From contig JADLBD010000213.1 in assembly GCA_020847975.1 (NCBI GenBank), forward strand, positions 62,001 through 126,000: a stretch of 64,000 nt of DNA, given 5' to 3'. Origin of the DNA: Bryobacterales bacterium. GTDB lineage: Bacteria; Acidobacteriota; Terriglobia; Bryobacterales; Bryobacteraceae. Below the pieces are notes generated by a model. It searched no databases. It saw only the letters and a list, made by a program, of their open reading frames with translations, and was not told where the DNA came from. Numbering within the stretch: the first letter of the stretch is position 1; each line of letters starts with the position of its first letter. Position numbers and translations under genes: made by a program. Positions 44,425 through 52,673 of this stretch are shown in pieces.

Positions 44425-46392
44425 ATGACAGCCCGTGCAGGTTTGCTGCTTCTCTGCCTCATGTCCTTGCCGGCACAGGTGCCCACGTCCTGGACGCCGG
44501 AGTTTTCCATGCAGTTCCAAACCATCGGCGATGTGGCGCCGTCCCCCGATGCCAGGCTCGTTGCGTGGGTGCAGACCCGTCCCGTCATGCAGACGGAGCG
44601 CAGCGAGATGGTTTCTCAAATTTATCTGGGCGCCTCCGATGGATCGCGCCGGCTGCAACTGACCCGCGGAGAAAAAGGATCCGATCATCCGCAATTCTCA
44701 CCCGATGCCCGCCACGTATACTTCCTCTCGGAACGTGCGGGGAAGACGAACGTGTTTCGCATTCGGGCGGATGGCGGCGAGGCCGAGCAGGTTACCGAAT
44801 TCAAGGGCTCCGTCTCCGATTTCGGCGTTTCGCCGGACGGCAAGTGGGTCGCCTTCACAGGGCACGAGCCGGACCCTGATATCGAAAAAGCGAAAAAGGA
44901 GAAGCGCGACTGGGAGGTAGTGGATGAAAATCCGGCCAACGCCGCTCTCTACGTCGTGCCCGCGGAGCCGAACGCGGAGCACAAGCGGACGCAGAAGAAG
45001 CTCTTCGAGAACACGTATCACATTGCGGATTTCGACTGGTCTCCCGATTCGCGCACCATTGCCTTCACTCACCAGCCGGCGCCCATCGCCGACGATTGGA
45101 CGAAGTCCGGCATCGCCGAGGTGGCCGTCGAAACAGGCGCCGTGAAGGAACTCGCCGCCACTGGAGCCGCGGAAATGGAGCCGCATTACTCTCCGGACGG
45201 CCGCTATCTCGCCTTCACGCGAACCAGCCTCCCGCCGCGCTGGCCAGGCGACTCGCGCATCGCGCTCTTACCCCGCCAGGGAGGCGATCCCCGCCTGCTG
45301 CCGGCAACATATGACGAGAAGCCGCAAATCATCGGATGGCGCGGCGACTCTTCCGCTCTCTACTTCGCCGAGACCCGGCACACGCGGCAGACGCTCTACG
45401 AAATGCCGCTCGAGGGTCAGCCGAAGATTGTCTACGAACCGAAGCGCGGCACCCTCGGGCTGAGCCGCCTGAACACCAAAGGCGCAGCCATCGGATTCGC
45501 CTATGAATCGCCGGACGAAGCCCCCGAGGCATTCATCATGAACCTGGCAGCGCCCGGCGCCGGTACCCGTGTCAGCCGCGCCAATCTCGATCTGCCCAAA
45601 CTCCCGCTCGGCAAAACGGAAGTCGTGCGCTGGAAATCCAAAGACGGCCTCGAGGTGGAAGGGCTGCTCACTTACCCCGCCGGCTATCAGCAAGGGAAGA
45701 AGGTGCCGCTGATCCTCAACATTCACGGAGGCCCGGCGGGCGTCTTTGTCGAGAGCTTCATCGGTCGCTATGGCCTCTATCCTCTGGCGGTCTTCTCGGC
45801 CAAAGGCTACGCTGTCCTTCGCCCGAACCCGCGCGGCTCCTCCGGATATGGAAAGAAATTCCGTTACGCCAATGTGAACGATTGGGGCGGCATGGATTTC
45901 CAGGACGACCAGGCAGGCGTCGACCATGTCATCAGCATGGGAGTCGCCGACCCGGACCGCCTCGCTGTCATGGGATGGAGCTATGGCGGCTTCATGACCA
46001 GTTGGACCATCACCCAGACCCACCGCTTCAAAGCCGCCGCCGTGGGCGCGGGCGTCACGGACCTGTTGAGCTTCACCGGCACCGCGGACATCCCCAGCTT
46101 CCTCCCTGACTATTTCGAAGGCGAGCCTTGGAAGGTCTTTGAGAACTACCGCAAGCATTCGCCCATCACCTATGTCGGCAATGTCACGACACCCACCCTC
46201 GTTCTCCACGGCGGAGCCGATATCCGCGTGCCTACCTCGCAGGGTTACGAATACTACACCGCGCTGAAGCGCCGCGGCGTCACCACGAAGATGGTGGTCT
46301 ATCCCCGCCAGCCGCACGGACCGCGCGAGCCGAAGTTCCTCCTCGATATCATGCAGCGCCACCTCGATTGGGTGGACAAGTATGTGCGCTGA
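44425..46392 (+). CDS. Secreted S9-family prolyl oligopeptidase-like peptidase
   Basis: A 655-residue exported serine peptidase with an N-terminal signal peptide (MTARAGLLLLCLMSLPAQ). The WD40/TolB-like beta-propeller spans ~30-380 (repeated SPDG-type turns such as SPDGKWVAFTGHEP and DWSPDSRTIAFT). The C-terminal alpha/beta hydrolase domain has the nucleophile S519 in GWSYGG, with acid and His seen in GGADIRVPTSQGYEY and PRQPHGPREP. It resembles acylaminoacyl- and dipeptidyl-peptidases. It is convergent with rocA, with stop codons directly abutting. Confidence 0.92.
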   Translation: MTARAGLLLLCLMSLPAQVPTSWTPEFSMQFQTIGDVAPSPDARLVAWVQTRPVMQTERSEMVSQIYLGASDGSRRLQLTRGEKGSDHPQFSPDARHVYFLSERAGKTNVFRIRADGGEAEQVTEFKGSVSDFGVSPDGKWVAFTGHEPDPDIEKAKKEKRDWEVVDENPANAALYVVPAEPNAEHKRTQKKLFENTYHIADFDWSPDSRTIAFTHQPAPIADDWTKSGIAEVAVETGAVKELAATGAAEMEPHYSPDGRYLAFTRTSLPPRWPGDSRIALLPRQGGDPRLLPATYDEKPQIIGWRGDSSALYFAETRHTRQTLYEMPLEGQPKIVYEPKRGTLGLSRLNTKGAAIGFAYESPDEAPEAFIMNLAAPGAGTRVSRANLDLPKLPLGKTEVVRWKSKDGLEVEGLLTYPAGYQQGKKVPLILNIHGGPAGVFVESFIGRYGLYPLAVFSAKGYAVLRPNPRGSSGYGKKFRYANVNDWGGMDFQDDQAGVDHVISMGVADPDRLAVMGWSYGGFMTSWTITQTHRFKAAAVGAGVTDLLSFTGTADIPSFLPDYFEGEPWKVFENYRKHSPITYVGNVTTPTLVLHGGADIRVPTSQGYEYYTALKRRGVTTKMVVYPRQPHGPREPKFLLDIMQRHLDWVDKYVR

Positions 46393-47964
46393 TCACCCGT
46401 TCTTCTCGGCAATACTCTTTGCCTGAAGAAATTGCAGCAGATAGTCCGGGCCGCCGGCCTTCGAATCGGTGCCGGACATGTGGAAGCCGCCGAAAGGATG
46501 CGCCCCCACCATGGCGCCTGTGCACTTGCGGTTAATGTAGAGATTGCCCACGAAGAAGCGCTCCTTGGCAAGCCGGATTTTTTCCGCGTTCGCCGTGTAA
46601 ACCGCGCCCGTCAGGCCGTATTCGGTAGCGTTGGCCAACTCGAGCGCGTGTTCGAAGCCGCGCGCTTTTGTCACCGTCAGCACCGGACCGAAGATCTCTT
46701 CCTGGAAAATACGCGCGTCCGGACCGGCATCGGCAATGACGGTGGGTTGCAGGAAATGCCCTTCTCCCGGCGCGGCGCCGCCCCCCGCAATCAGCCGGCC
46801 CTCCTGCTTGCCGGTCTCGATGTAGCCGAGAATCGTAGCGCGCGCCCGTTCGTTGATCACAGGCCCCATATCGTAGCCGAACTCTTCGGCGGGGCCCACC
46901 TTCAATTGCGCAACGCGAGCCTTCAGTTTTTCAAGAAACGCATCGTAGAGTGATTCATCGACAATGGCCCGCGAACAGGCGGAACACTTCTGCCCCTGGT
47001 ATCCGTAGGCGGAGGCCACCACCCCGCCCACGGCTTCGTCCAGGTTCGCCTCGCTATCCACGATGATGGCGTCCTTGCCGCCCATCTCCGCAATCACGCG
47101 CTTGATCCAGATCTGCCCTTTCTGCGGGCGCGCCGCGAGTTCGTTGATATGCAGCCCCACGTCCCGCGAACCGGTGAACGAAATGAAGCGAGTCTTGGGA
47201 TGGCTCACCAGCGCATCGCCCACCGTCGCCCCGCTACCCGTAAAGAAGGCGGCCGACCGGGCGGGAAAACCCGCATCCAGCAGCAGTTGCGCGAACTTCG
47301 CGGCTATCGTCGGCGTATCGCTCGATGGTTTGATGATCACCGTGTTGCCCGCCACCAGCGCTGCGGTGGTCATGCCCGCCAGAATGGCCAGCGGAAAATT
47401 CCACGGTGGAATAATCACGCCGGCGCCCAGCGGAAGGTACACCAGTTCGTCCCTCTCGCCGGGTAGCTGCAACAACGGATCAGGATGCGCGAACCGCGCC
47501 ATCTGCCGGGCGTAGTATTCGCAGAAGTCGATGGCTTCGGAAGTGTCCGCCTCCGCCTCCACCCAGTTCTTGCCCGCCTCGAGAATCAGCCACGCATTGA
47601 ATTCGGATTTCCGGCTCCGCAATAGAGCCGCGGCATTGCGCAGCATCTCGATGCGTGTGGATGCCGGTGTGCGGCTCCACTCCCCAAAATATGCGTGCGT
47701 GCTCTCCACGGCCTCGCGCGCCTGCTCGACGGAGCCCTTCTGATGAATCCCCACCACTTCAGTGGGCTTCGACGGGTTGAACGACAAGAATGTCCCCTCG
47801 CCTTTCAACGCGCGCCCGGCGATGAGCAGATCATACTCCCGCCCCAGTTCCGCGCGCACTTTGGCAAGCGCCTCGTCCATCGTGCGGCGGTTCTCGCTCT
47901 GATTGAAATCCCGGTACGGCTCGTTCCGGAAAGGAGCGAGCCCGGTCAACTCCGCGGTTGCCAT
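46393..47964 (-). CDS. rocA: L-glutamate gamma-semialdehyde (P5C) dehydrogenase
   Basis: A 523-residue aldehyde dehydrogenase of the RocA/PruA1 branch, which oxidises glutamate semialdehyde to glutamate at the end of proline and arginine breakdown. Supporting features are the long N-terminus (PFRNEPYRDFNQSENRRTMD), PPWNFPLAILAGMTTAALVA, the catalytic Glu in VIAEMGGKDAIIVD and Cys in YGYQGQKCSACSR. Its family is monofunctional; no proline dehydrogenase gene is in the window. No operon partner other than the YtxH gene 12 bp upstream. Confidence 0.9.
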   Translation of the reverse strand: MATAELTGLAPFRNEPYRDFNQSENRRTMDEALAKVRAELGREYDLLIAGRALKGEGTFLSFNPSKPTEVVGIHQKGSVEQAREAVESTHAYFGEWSRTPASTRIEMLRNAAALLRSRKSEFNAWLILEAGKNWVEAEADTSEAIDFCEYYARQMARFAHPDPLLQLPGERDELVYLPLGAGVIIPPWNFPLAILAGMTTAALVAGNTVIIKPSSDTPTIAAKFAQLLLDAGFPARSAAFFTGSGATVGDALVSHPKTRFISFTGSRDVGLHINELAARPQKGQIWIKRVIAEMGGKDAIIVDSEANLDEAVGGVVASAYGYQGQKCSACSRAIVDESLYDAFLEKLKARVAQLKVGPAEEFGYDMGPVINERARATILGYIETGKQEGRLIAGGGAAPGEGHFLQPTVIADAGPDARIFQEEIFGPVLTVTKARGFEHALELANATEYGLTGAVYTANAEKIRLAKERFFVGNLYINRKCTGAMVGAHPFGGFHMSGTDSKAGGPDYLLQFLQAKSIAEKNG

Positions 47965-47976
47965 CGCTTCAGGCCT

Positions 47977-48240
47977 CTAGCCCTGCACCAGTTTCCGGCC
48001 GCTTTCAAACAGTTCCGAGGCGTCGTCCGCCATCTTGCGGCCGCGTTCATAAATCTCCTTGCCTTTCTCCACCAGGTCCCGGCCGGAATCGGCCAGACGA
48101 TCCTTCCCGCGATTGGCCGACTCGCCGATCCTGCGGCGCGTCTCCTCCCCTGACGCCGGCGCATACAGCAAAGCAATGGCGGCTCCAATGGCGGCGCCCG
48201 CGAAAAACCAAGCCAGTTTTCCCGTATTGTCTTCGGACAT
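47977..48240 (-). CDS. YtxH-domain small membrane protein
   Basis: An 87-residue protein with an N-terminal transmembrane helix (LAWFFAGAAIGAAIALLYAP) followed by ASGEETRRRIGE, the YtxH signature, and an amphipathic charged helix. In Bacillus YtxH belongs to a general-stress operon, but the molecular function is unknown. AGGAGGAG lies about 12 bases before the ATG. It is upstream of and probably co-transcribed with rocA. Confidence 0.82.
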   Translation of the reverse strand: MSEDNTGKLAWFFAGAAIGAAIALLYAPASGEETRRRIGESANRGKDRLADSGRDLVEKGKEIYERGRKMADDASELFESGRKLVQG

Positions 48241-48305
48241 CGTGTTCTGTTTCTCCTCCTACGATTATTCTATCGGTTGCCATCCAGGTGCGCTATGTTG
48301 AATGC

Positions 48306-48641
48306 ATGGCAGATACACCGGAAGTCCCCATGGACAACGAACAGTTGGAAAATGAAGTGACAGTGGATCCTTCCCATGAACTGGATCTGGAGACGGTCTA
48401 TTCCTCCATCGGCGCGGAAGCGGAAATGGAGGCGCTGGCCATCCAGAGCGTGCTCGAGGCGAACGGCATCCCGACGGTGCTCGAGGGGTCATCCACTCTG
48501 CCGAATCTTCCGTTTTCCGTGAAGGTTCCGCGGGAGCATATCGAGACAGCCTTGCAGCGGATCAGGGAAGCGCAGGCGGCCGGTCCCTCCGCGGCCGAAG
48601 AGGCGGAACTGGCAGGCGAGAGTCAACAACCGGCGAATTGA
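48306..48641 (+). CDS. DUF2007-domain protein
   Basis: A 111-residue soluble acidic protein. The core (~residues 30-95) has the DUF2007 pattern of small ferredoxin-like signal proteins: VYSSIGAEAEMEALAIQSVL, EANGIPTVLEG, PNLPFSVKVPREHIETALQR. Function is unknown. The ATG at 48306 is the likely start; a much longer in-frame extension to 47958 runs antisense through YtxH and is rejected. It lies 43 bp before the aminotransferase gene. Confidence 0.75.
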   Translation: MADTPEVPMDNEQLENEVTVDPSHELDLETVYSSIGAEAEMEALAIQSVLEANGIPTVLEGSSTLPNLPFSVKVPREHIETALQRIREAQAAGPSAAEEAELAGESQQPAN

Positions 48642-48684
48642 GGTATCCTGAAGGAAGACACCACTGGAAAGTGGGGCTTCCAGA

Positions 48685-49797
48685 ATGCCGCCTCTCGTCC
48701 CGCACGCTATCGCTTCTCTTCTCCCCTACGTCCCCGGCCTTTCCGCCGCTCAAGTCAGCCGCCTCTACGGCGTCTCTGAGGTCATCAAACTCGCCTCCAA
48801 CGAGAATCCTCTCGGACCATCACCGCTGGCCCTCGAGGCCATCCACCGCTCCCTCGGCAACCTCCACCTTTACCCCAGCGGCGGCCTCGAACTGCGGGAA
48901 GTCCTCTCGCGCCGCCATCGCACAAAGATCGGCAACGTCATTGCCGGGTCCGGTTCGGAGAGCATCATGTCGAACATCATCCGCACCTTCCTGTGCGATG
49001 ACGACGAGGTGCTCACTACCGAGCCTACATTCATCGGATTCCGCGTCCTGGCCATGGGCCGGGGAGTCCGCTACCGGTCAGTGCCATGCCGCAAGAATTG
49101 GTCCACCGATCTGCCCGCGCTGGCAGACGCCATCACCGAGCACACCAAGATCATCTATCTCGCCAACCCCAACAACCCGACCGGAACCATCTTCACCCGC
49201 GGCGAATTCGACAGATTCTACGCGCACGTGCCGGAACGGGTCCTCATCATCCTCGACGAGGCTTATTTCGAGTACGCTCAACAAAATGCGGAGTATCCCG
49301 ATTCCCTCGGCTACCGCTATGACAACGTGATCACGCTCCGCACCTTCTCGAAGGTATACGGGCTCGCCGGAATGCGCATCGGCTACGGCTTCGCCCACGA
49401 GGACCTCATCGCGAACCTCATGAAAGTGAAACTTCCATTCGAACCCAGCACCTTGGCGCAGGCGGCAGCCATCGCGGCGATCGAGGACGGCGAGCACCTC
49501 CGCCGCACCCTGCGGGAGAACGCCCGGTCACTCGCGCTTCTCACCAATGCCTTACCGAAGCTCGGTTTCGAGGTCGTGCCCTCAGAGGCTAACTTTGTAT
49601 TGATGGCGCCCGGAGCGGCAACCGGGGCGCAGGCGATTTATCAGGAATTGCTTCGCCAGGGAATCATTATCAGAGATCTGTCAGCATTCGGCCTCCCCGG
49701 TTGTCTGCGCGTGTCCACTGGCACGCTGGAGCAGACCGAACGCCTCATCGAAGCAATCACAGCCATCGCAGGAGTACCACATGCCACTCTTGGCTGA
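48685..49797 (+). CDS. hisC: HisC-like aromatic or histidinol-phosphate aminotransferase
   Basis: A 370-residue PLP enzyme of the class I/II (HisC) family. Motifs are KLASNENPLGPSPLALEAI, GSGSESIMSNIIRTF, YLANPNNPTGTIF, ILDEAYFEYA, and the PLP lysine K223 in TFSKVYGLAGMRIGYG. Sequence alone fits histidinol-phosphate aminotransferase. But it overlaps the 4-hydroxyphenylpyruvate dioxygenase gene by 17 bp, and no his genes are nearby, so tyrosine transamination is the more likely role here. The symbol reflects family only. A short stem (CTGGAA/TTCCAG) lies just before the ATG. Confidence 0.85.
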   Translation: MPPLVPHAIASLLPYVPGLSAAQVSRLYGVSEVIKLASNENPLGPSPLALEAIHRSLGNLHLYPSGGLELREVLSRRHRTKIGNVIAGSGSESIMSNIIRTFLCDDDEVLTTEPTFIGFRVLAMGRGVRYRSVPCRKNWSTDLPALADAITEHTKIIYLANPNNPTGTIFTRGEFDRFYAHVPERVLIILDEAYFEYAQQNAEYPDSLGYRYDNVITLRTFSKVYGLAGMRIGYGFAHEDLIANLMKVKLPFEPSTLAQAAAIAAIEDGEHLRRTLRENARSLALLTNALPKLGFEVVPSEANFVLMAPGAATGAQAIYQELLRQGIIIRDLSAFGLPGCLRVSTGTLEQTERLIEAITAIAGVPHATLG

Positions 49798-50905
49798 ACA
49801 GTCCGCCACGCTCCAGCAGGAGTTTCTTCCGCTACTGGGAACGGATTTCGTCGAGTTCTATGCCGGCAACGCCAGGCAGGCGGCGCATTACTACCGCACC
49901 GCCTTCGGGATGCGTCTGGTCGCCTACCAGGGACCGGAAACCGGCATCCGCGATCGTGCCTCCTATGTTCTCGAGCAGGGCAAGATCCGTTTTGTCATCA
50001 CCACGGCCTTGCGCCCCAACCACCCCGTGGCGGACCACGTCTACCGGCACGGCGACGGGGTCCATGGCATCGCCCTCCGCGTGGCGGATGCCAAGGCTGC
50101 CTACTCCGCGGTGAAGACCCGCGGAGCCCGGATACTATCCGAACCCACGGAACTGCGGGACCAATCCGGTGTGGTGCGGATGTTCTCCATCGCCGCCTAT
50201 GGCGAAACCGTACACACCTTCGTCGAGCGCGACCAGTACGAAGGGGTCTTCCTGCCCGGCTACTCTCCGCTCGGACCCGATCCGCTCAGCCGTCCAGCCG
50301 GTTTGAAACACATCGACCACATGGTGGGCAACGTCGCCAAGGGCGAGATGAACCGGTGGGCCGCGTTCTACGAGAAGGTGCTCGGGTTCCGCCTCTACCA
50401 GCACTTCGACGATCACGACATCAGCACCCCATACTCGGCGCTGATGTCCAAGGTGATGGCGAACGGCAACGGCCGGGTCAAGTTCCCCATTAACGAGCCT
50501 GCCGATGGACTGAAGAAATCCCAGATCGAGGAGTATCTCGATTTCTACCAGGGGCCCGGCGTGCAGCACATCGCCCTCGCCACCGATGACATCATCGACA
50601 CTGTTTCCCGCCTCCGCTCGCAGGGCGTCGATTTCCTCCAGATCCCCTCGGCCTACTACGAAGCCCTCTCCTCGCGAATCGGCAAGATTGATGAACCGCT
50701 CGACCAACTGGCGCGGCTCGGCATCCTCGTGGACCGCGACGATGAAGGCTACCTCTTGCAGATCTTCACCAAGCCCGTCGAAGACCGGCCCACGCTCTTT
50801 TACGAAATCATCGAGCGCAAAGGGAGCCAGGGTTTCGGCAAGGGCAACTTCCAGGCATTGTTTGTCGCCCTCGAAGCCGAGCAGGCCCGGCGCGGAAACC
50901 TCTGA
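49781..50905 (+). CDS. hppD: 4-hydroxyphenylpyruvate dioxygenase
   Basis: A 374-residue Fe(II) oxygenase made of two glyoxalase-like halves. It converts 4-hydroxyphenylpyruvate to homogentisate. The iron ligands are in the C-terminal half: His in LKHIDHMVGNV, His in GVQHIALATDDI and Glu in TLFYEIIERKG. The terminal ERKGSQGFGKGNFQALFVAL helix closes the active site and is diagnostic. The ATG at 49781 lies inside the aminotransferase end, showing a coupled operon. Confidence 0.96.
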   Translation: MPLLAEQSATLQQEFLPLLGTDFVEFYAGNARQAAHYYRTAFGMRLVAYQGPETGIRDRASYVLEQGKIRFVITTALRPNHPVADHVYRHGDGVHGIALRVADAKAAYSAVKTRGARILSEPTELRDQSGVVRMFSIAAYGETVHTFVERDQYEGVFLPGYSPLGPDPLSRPAGLKHIDHMVGNVAKGEMNRWAAFYEKVLGFRLYQHFDDHDISTPYSALMSKVMANGNGRVKFPINEPADGLKKSQIEEYLDFYQGPGVQHIALATDDIIDTVSRLRSQGVDFLQIPSAYYEALSSRIGKIDEPLDQLARLGILVDRDDEGYLLQIFTKPVEDRPTLFYEIIERKGSQGFGKGNFQALFVALEAEQARRGNL

Positions 50906-50911
50906 CACGCC

Positions 50912-51913
50912 GTGAAGCTCTGTACCTTCGAGGTCGAAACGCCCATAGGCCGCCTCCGCCGCACCGGAGTCGTGGACGCGCGCGGTATCGTGGACGTGAA
51001 CTTCGCGTGCGCCTGGCGCCTGTCCGAGGAGAGCGAGCCGCGGCCGTACCGCCTGGCGGAGGTTCTCGCTCCGGACAACATGCGGGAGTTTCTGGAAGGA
51101 TGGACCACCTCTCTCGAGCAAACCCGCCGGACTCTTGCCTGCCCACTGCCGAAAACCGGCTTGCGCGGCGAGCGGATTCTCTATGATCCAGTGGAAGTAA
51201 GGCTGCGCGCGCCCGTTCCTCATCCCGCCTCCCTGCGTGACTTCTTCGCATTCGAGCAGCACGTGAAGGCCGGCTTTGCGCGCCGTGGAGAGCCGATGCC
51301 TCCGGAATGGTACGAGATTCCCGTGTATTACAAGAGCGGCCATCAGAACATCCTCGGGCCAGGTGAGGACGTGAAGTGGCCGTCATTTACTGAGCGCTTC
51401 GACTTCGAGTTGGAACTCGCGGCGGTGATCGGGGTGGCAGGACGCGATGTGCCGGCCGAGGCCGCGCGGGCGCACATCGCGGGCTTCCTGGTGATGAACG
51501 ACTTCAGCGCCCGCGACATTCAGCGCAAGGAGATGAAAGTCCGCCTCGGTCCCGCCAAGGGAAAGGACTGGGCCACGGCCCTTGGTCCCGTTCTGGTTAC
51601 CCTCGACGAAATCGCGGACCCCTACAACTTGCGAATGACCGCCGCCATCAATGGTGAGTTATGGTCGGACGGCAACTCGCGAGACATGTATTGGAAGTTT
51701 GAACAGATGATCGAGTTCCTGACCCGCGATGACCGGATTCTTCCCGGTGATGTGATCGCTTCGGGAACGGTGGGAACCGGCTGCGGTTTGGAACTGGACC
51801 GCTGGCTGAAGCCGGGCGATGTGATGGAACTCGAAATCGAGAAGATAGGATTGTTGCGGAACAGGGTCATTCAAGGTCATTCGCTGGCAGTTGACAGGTC
51901 GCTGCTGGTGTAA
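50912..51913 (+). CDS. Fumarylacetoacetate hydrolase family protein
   Basis: A 333-residue protein of the FAH family. The segment LRDFFAFEQHVKAGFARRGE, the acidic metal-binding pattern FDFELELAAVIG, FLVMNDFSARDIQRKEM and ASGTVGTGCGLELDRWLKPG are visible. In this context it should hydrolyse fumarylacetoacetate at the end of tyrosine degradation. The start is GTG, 6 bp after hppD. Homogentisate dioxygenase and maleylacetoacetate isomerase genes are not in the window. Its 3' end contains the -35 region of the toxin-antitoxin operon. Confidence 0.87.
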   Translation: MKLCTFEVETPIGRLRRTGVVDARGIVDVNFACAWRLSEESEPRPYRLAEVLAPDNMREFLEGWTTSLEQTRRTLACPLPKTGLRGERILYDPVEVRLRAPVPHPASLRDFFAFEQHVKAGFARRGEPMPPEWYEIPVYYKSGHQNILGPGEDVKWPSFTERFDFELELAAVIGVAGRDVPAEAARAHIAGFLVMNDFSARDIQRKEMKVRLGPAKGKDWATALGPVLVTLDEIADPYNLRMTAAINGELWSDGNSRDMYWKFEQMIEFLTRDDRILPGDVIASGTVGTGCGLELDRWLKPGDVMELEIEKIGLLRNRVIQGHSLAVDRSLLV

Positions 51914-51919
51914 TACACT
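51891..51919 (+). promoter_or_regulatory. Sigma-70-type promoter of the toxin-antitoxin operon
   Basis: TTGACA at 51891-51896 is a perfect -35 box, followed by 17 bp and TACACT at 51914-51919 (4 of 6 to TATAAT). It lies partly inside the end of the hydrolase gene and 20 bp before the antitoxin GTG, giving a very short leader. The -10 overlaps the operator palindrome. Confidence 0.6.
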
Positions 51920-51932
51920 CCGTAATACGGAG
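51918..51932. promoter_or_regulatory. Operator palindrome upstream of the antitoxin gene
   Basis: CTCCGTAATACGGAG is a perfect 15-bp inverted repeat around a central A. It overlaps the -10 box and the Shine-Dalgarno GGAGG. A direct repeat of GTAATAC occurs at 51910-51916 and 51922-51928. The arrangement fits autorepression by the ribbon-helix-helix antitoxin/toxin complex, which is usual for such operons. Confidence 0.6.
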
Positions 51933-51938
51933 GTTACA

Positions 51939-52199
51939 GTGGCGATACGAACTGTGAGGCTCGACCACGAAGCCGAAGCTACACTGCGGGAAATCCGCCA
52001 AGCTACGGGGTTGCCGATTTCCGCAGTGCTGAAAGAGGGGCTCCGATCCTTGAAGAAGCAGGTTCGAGACGCCTCGGCACATCGCCCCTATGACTTCTAC
52101 GAGCGGCTCGATCTCGGCCCTGGTGGGTATGCGAGCGCACCCTCTACCGAGACACGGCGCGGCGTGGCTACGGCCCTTCGCAAGAAGCTGGGGAAATGA
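51939..52199 (+). CDS. RHH-type (VapB-like) antitoxin
   Basis: An 86-residue protein with an N-terminal ribbon-helix-helix DNA-binding segment (RTVRLDHEAEATLREIRQAT then GLPISAVLKEGLRSL) and a C-terminal, probably disordered tail (YDFYERLDLGPGG onwards) of the type that wraps the toxin. The start is GTG at 51939 with CGGAGG in the right position; the longer frame from 51891 is rejected because the promoter and operator occupy it. It overlaps the toxin gene by 4 bp. Confidence 0.82.
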   Translation: MAIRTVRLDHEAEATLREIRQATGLPISAVLKEGLRSLKKQVRDASAHRPYDFYERLDLGPGGYASAPSTETRRGVATALRKKLGK

Positions 52200-52609
52200 T
52201 CCTCGTCGATACAGGGCCATTGGTCGCCCTCTTCGATCCCCAGGACGAACAGCACAACCGGTGCCGCCGGGTGCTGAAGGAAATCCGTGGCGCCATTCTC
52301 ACCACAACCCCCGTACTCACCGAGGCGTTTCACATGCTCGGACCGGCTAGCATCGGATCCGATCGTCTAAGGGAGTTTGTTGAAGACGGCGGGTTGTCCG
52401 TATGGTTCCTTGATCGAGCGTGGTTAACTCGAGCCTTCGAACTCATGGAGATACACGCTGATCATCCGATGGATTTGGCGGATGCCTCGCTCGTTACCGC
52501 TGCCGAAGCACTGGGCACACGAAGGGTCTTCACCATCGATCGCAAGGACTTCGAAACGTATCGCGTACGTCGCGGGCATCGGCGCTACCCGATGGACATC
52601 GTCTCCTGA
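52196..52609 (+). CDS. PIN-domain ribonuclease toxin (VapC-like)
   Basis: A 137-residue PIN-domain protein with the acidic metal-binding set D5 (ILVDTGPLVALF), E43 (VLTEAFH), D93/D96 (MDLADASLV) and D115 (FTIDRKDF). VapC-like toxins cleave structured RNA such as tRNA. It overlaps the antitoxin gene by 4 bp (ATGA) for coupled translation. The pair follows the hydrolase gene and precedes the convergent motB. Target RNA is unknown. Confidence 0.88.
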   Translation: MILVDTGPLVALFDPQDEQHNRCRRVLKEIRGAILTTTPVLTEAFHMLGPASIGSDRLREFVEDGGLSVWFLDRAWLTRAFELMEIHADHPMDLADASLVTAAEALGTRRVFTIDRKDFETYRVRRGHRRYPMDIVS

Positions 52610-52673
52610 TATGTCGTTCGCCGTTGGCATGCCGGACGCTACAGCACGTTTCCGGTACGTCCGCAGCGACTCT

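Noticed and set aside
48664-48683. Short stem CTGGAA/TTCCAG before the aminotransferase start as an attenuator
   Set aside because: Only 6 bp with an 8-base loop; too weak and no alternative pairing was found.
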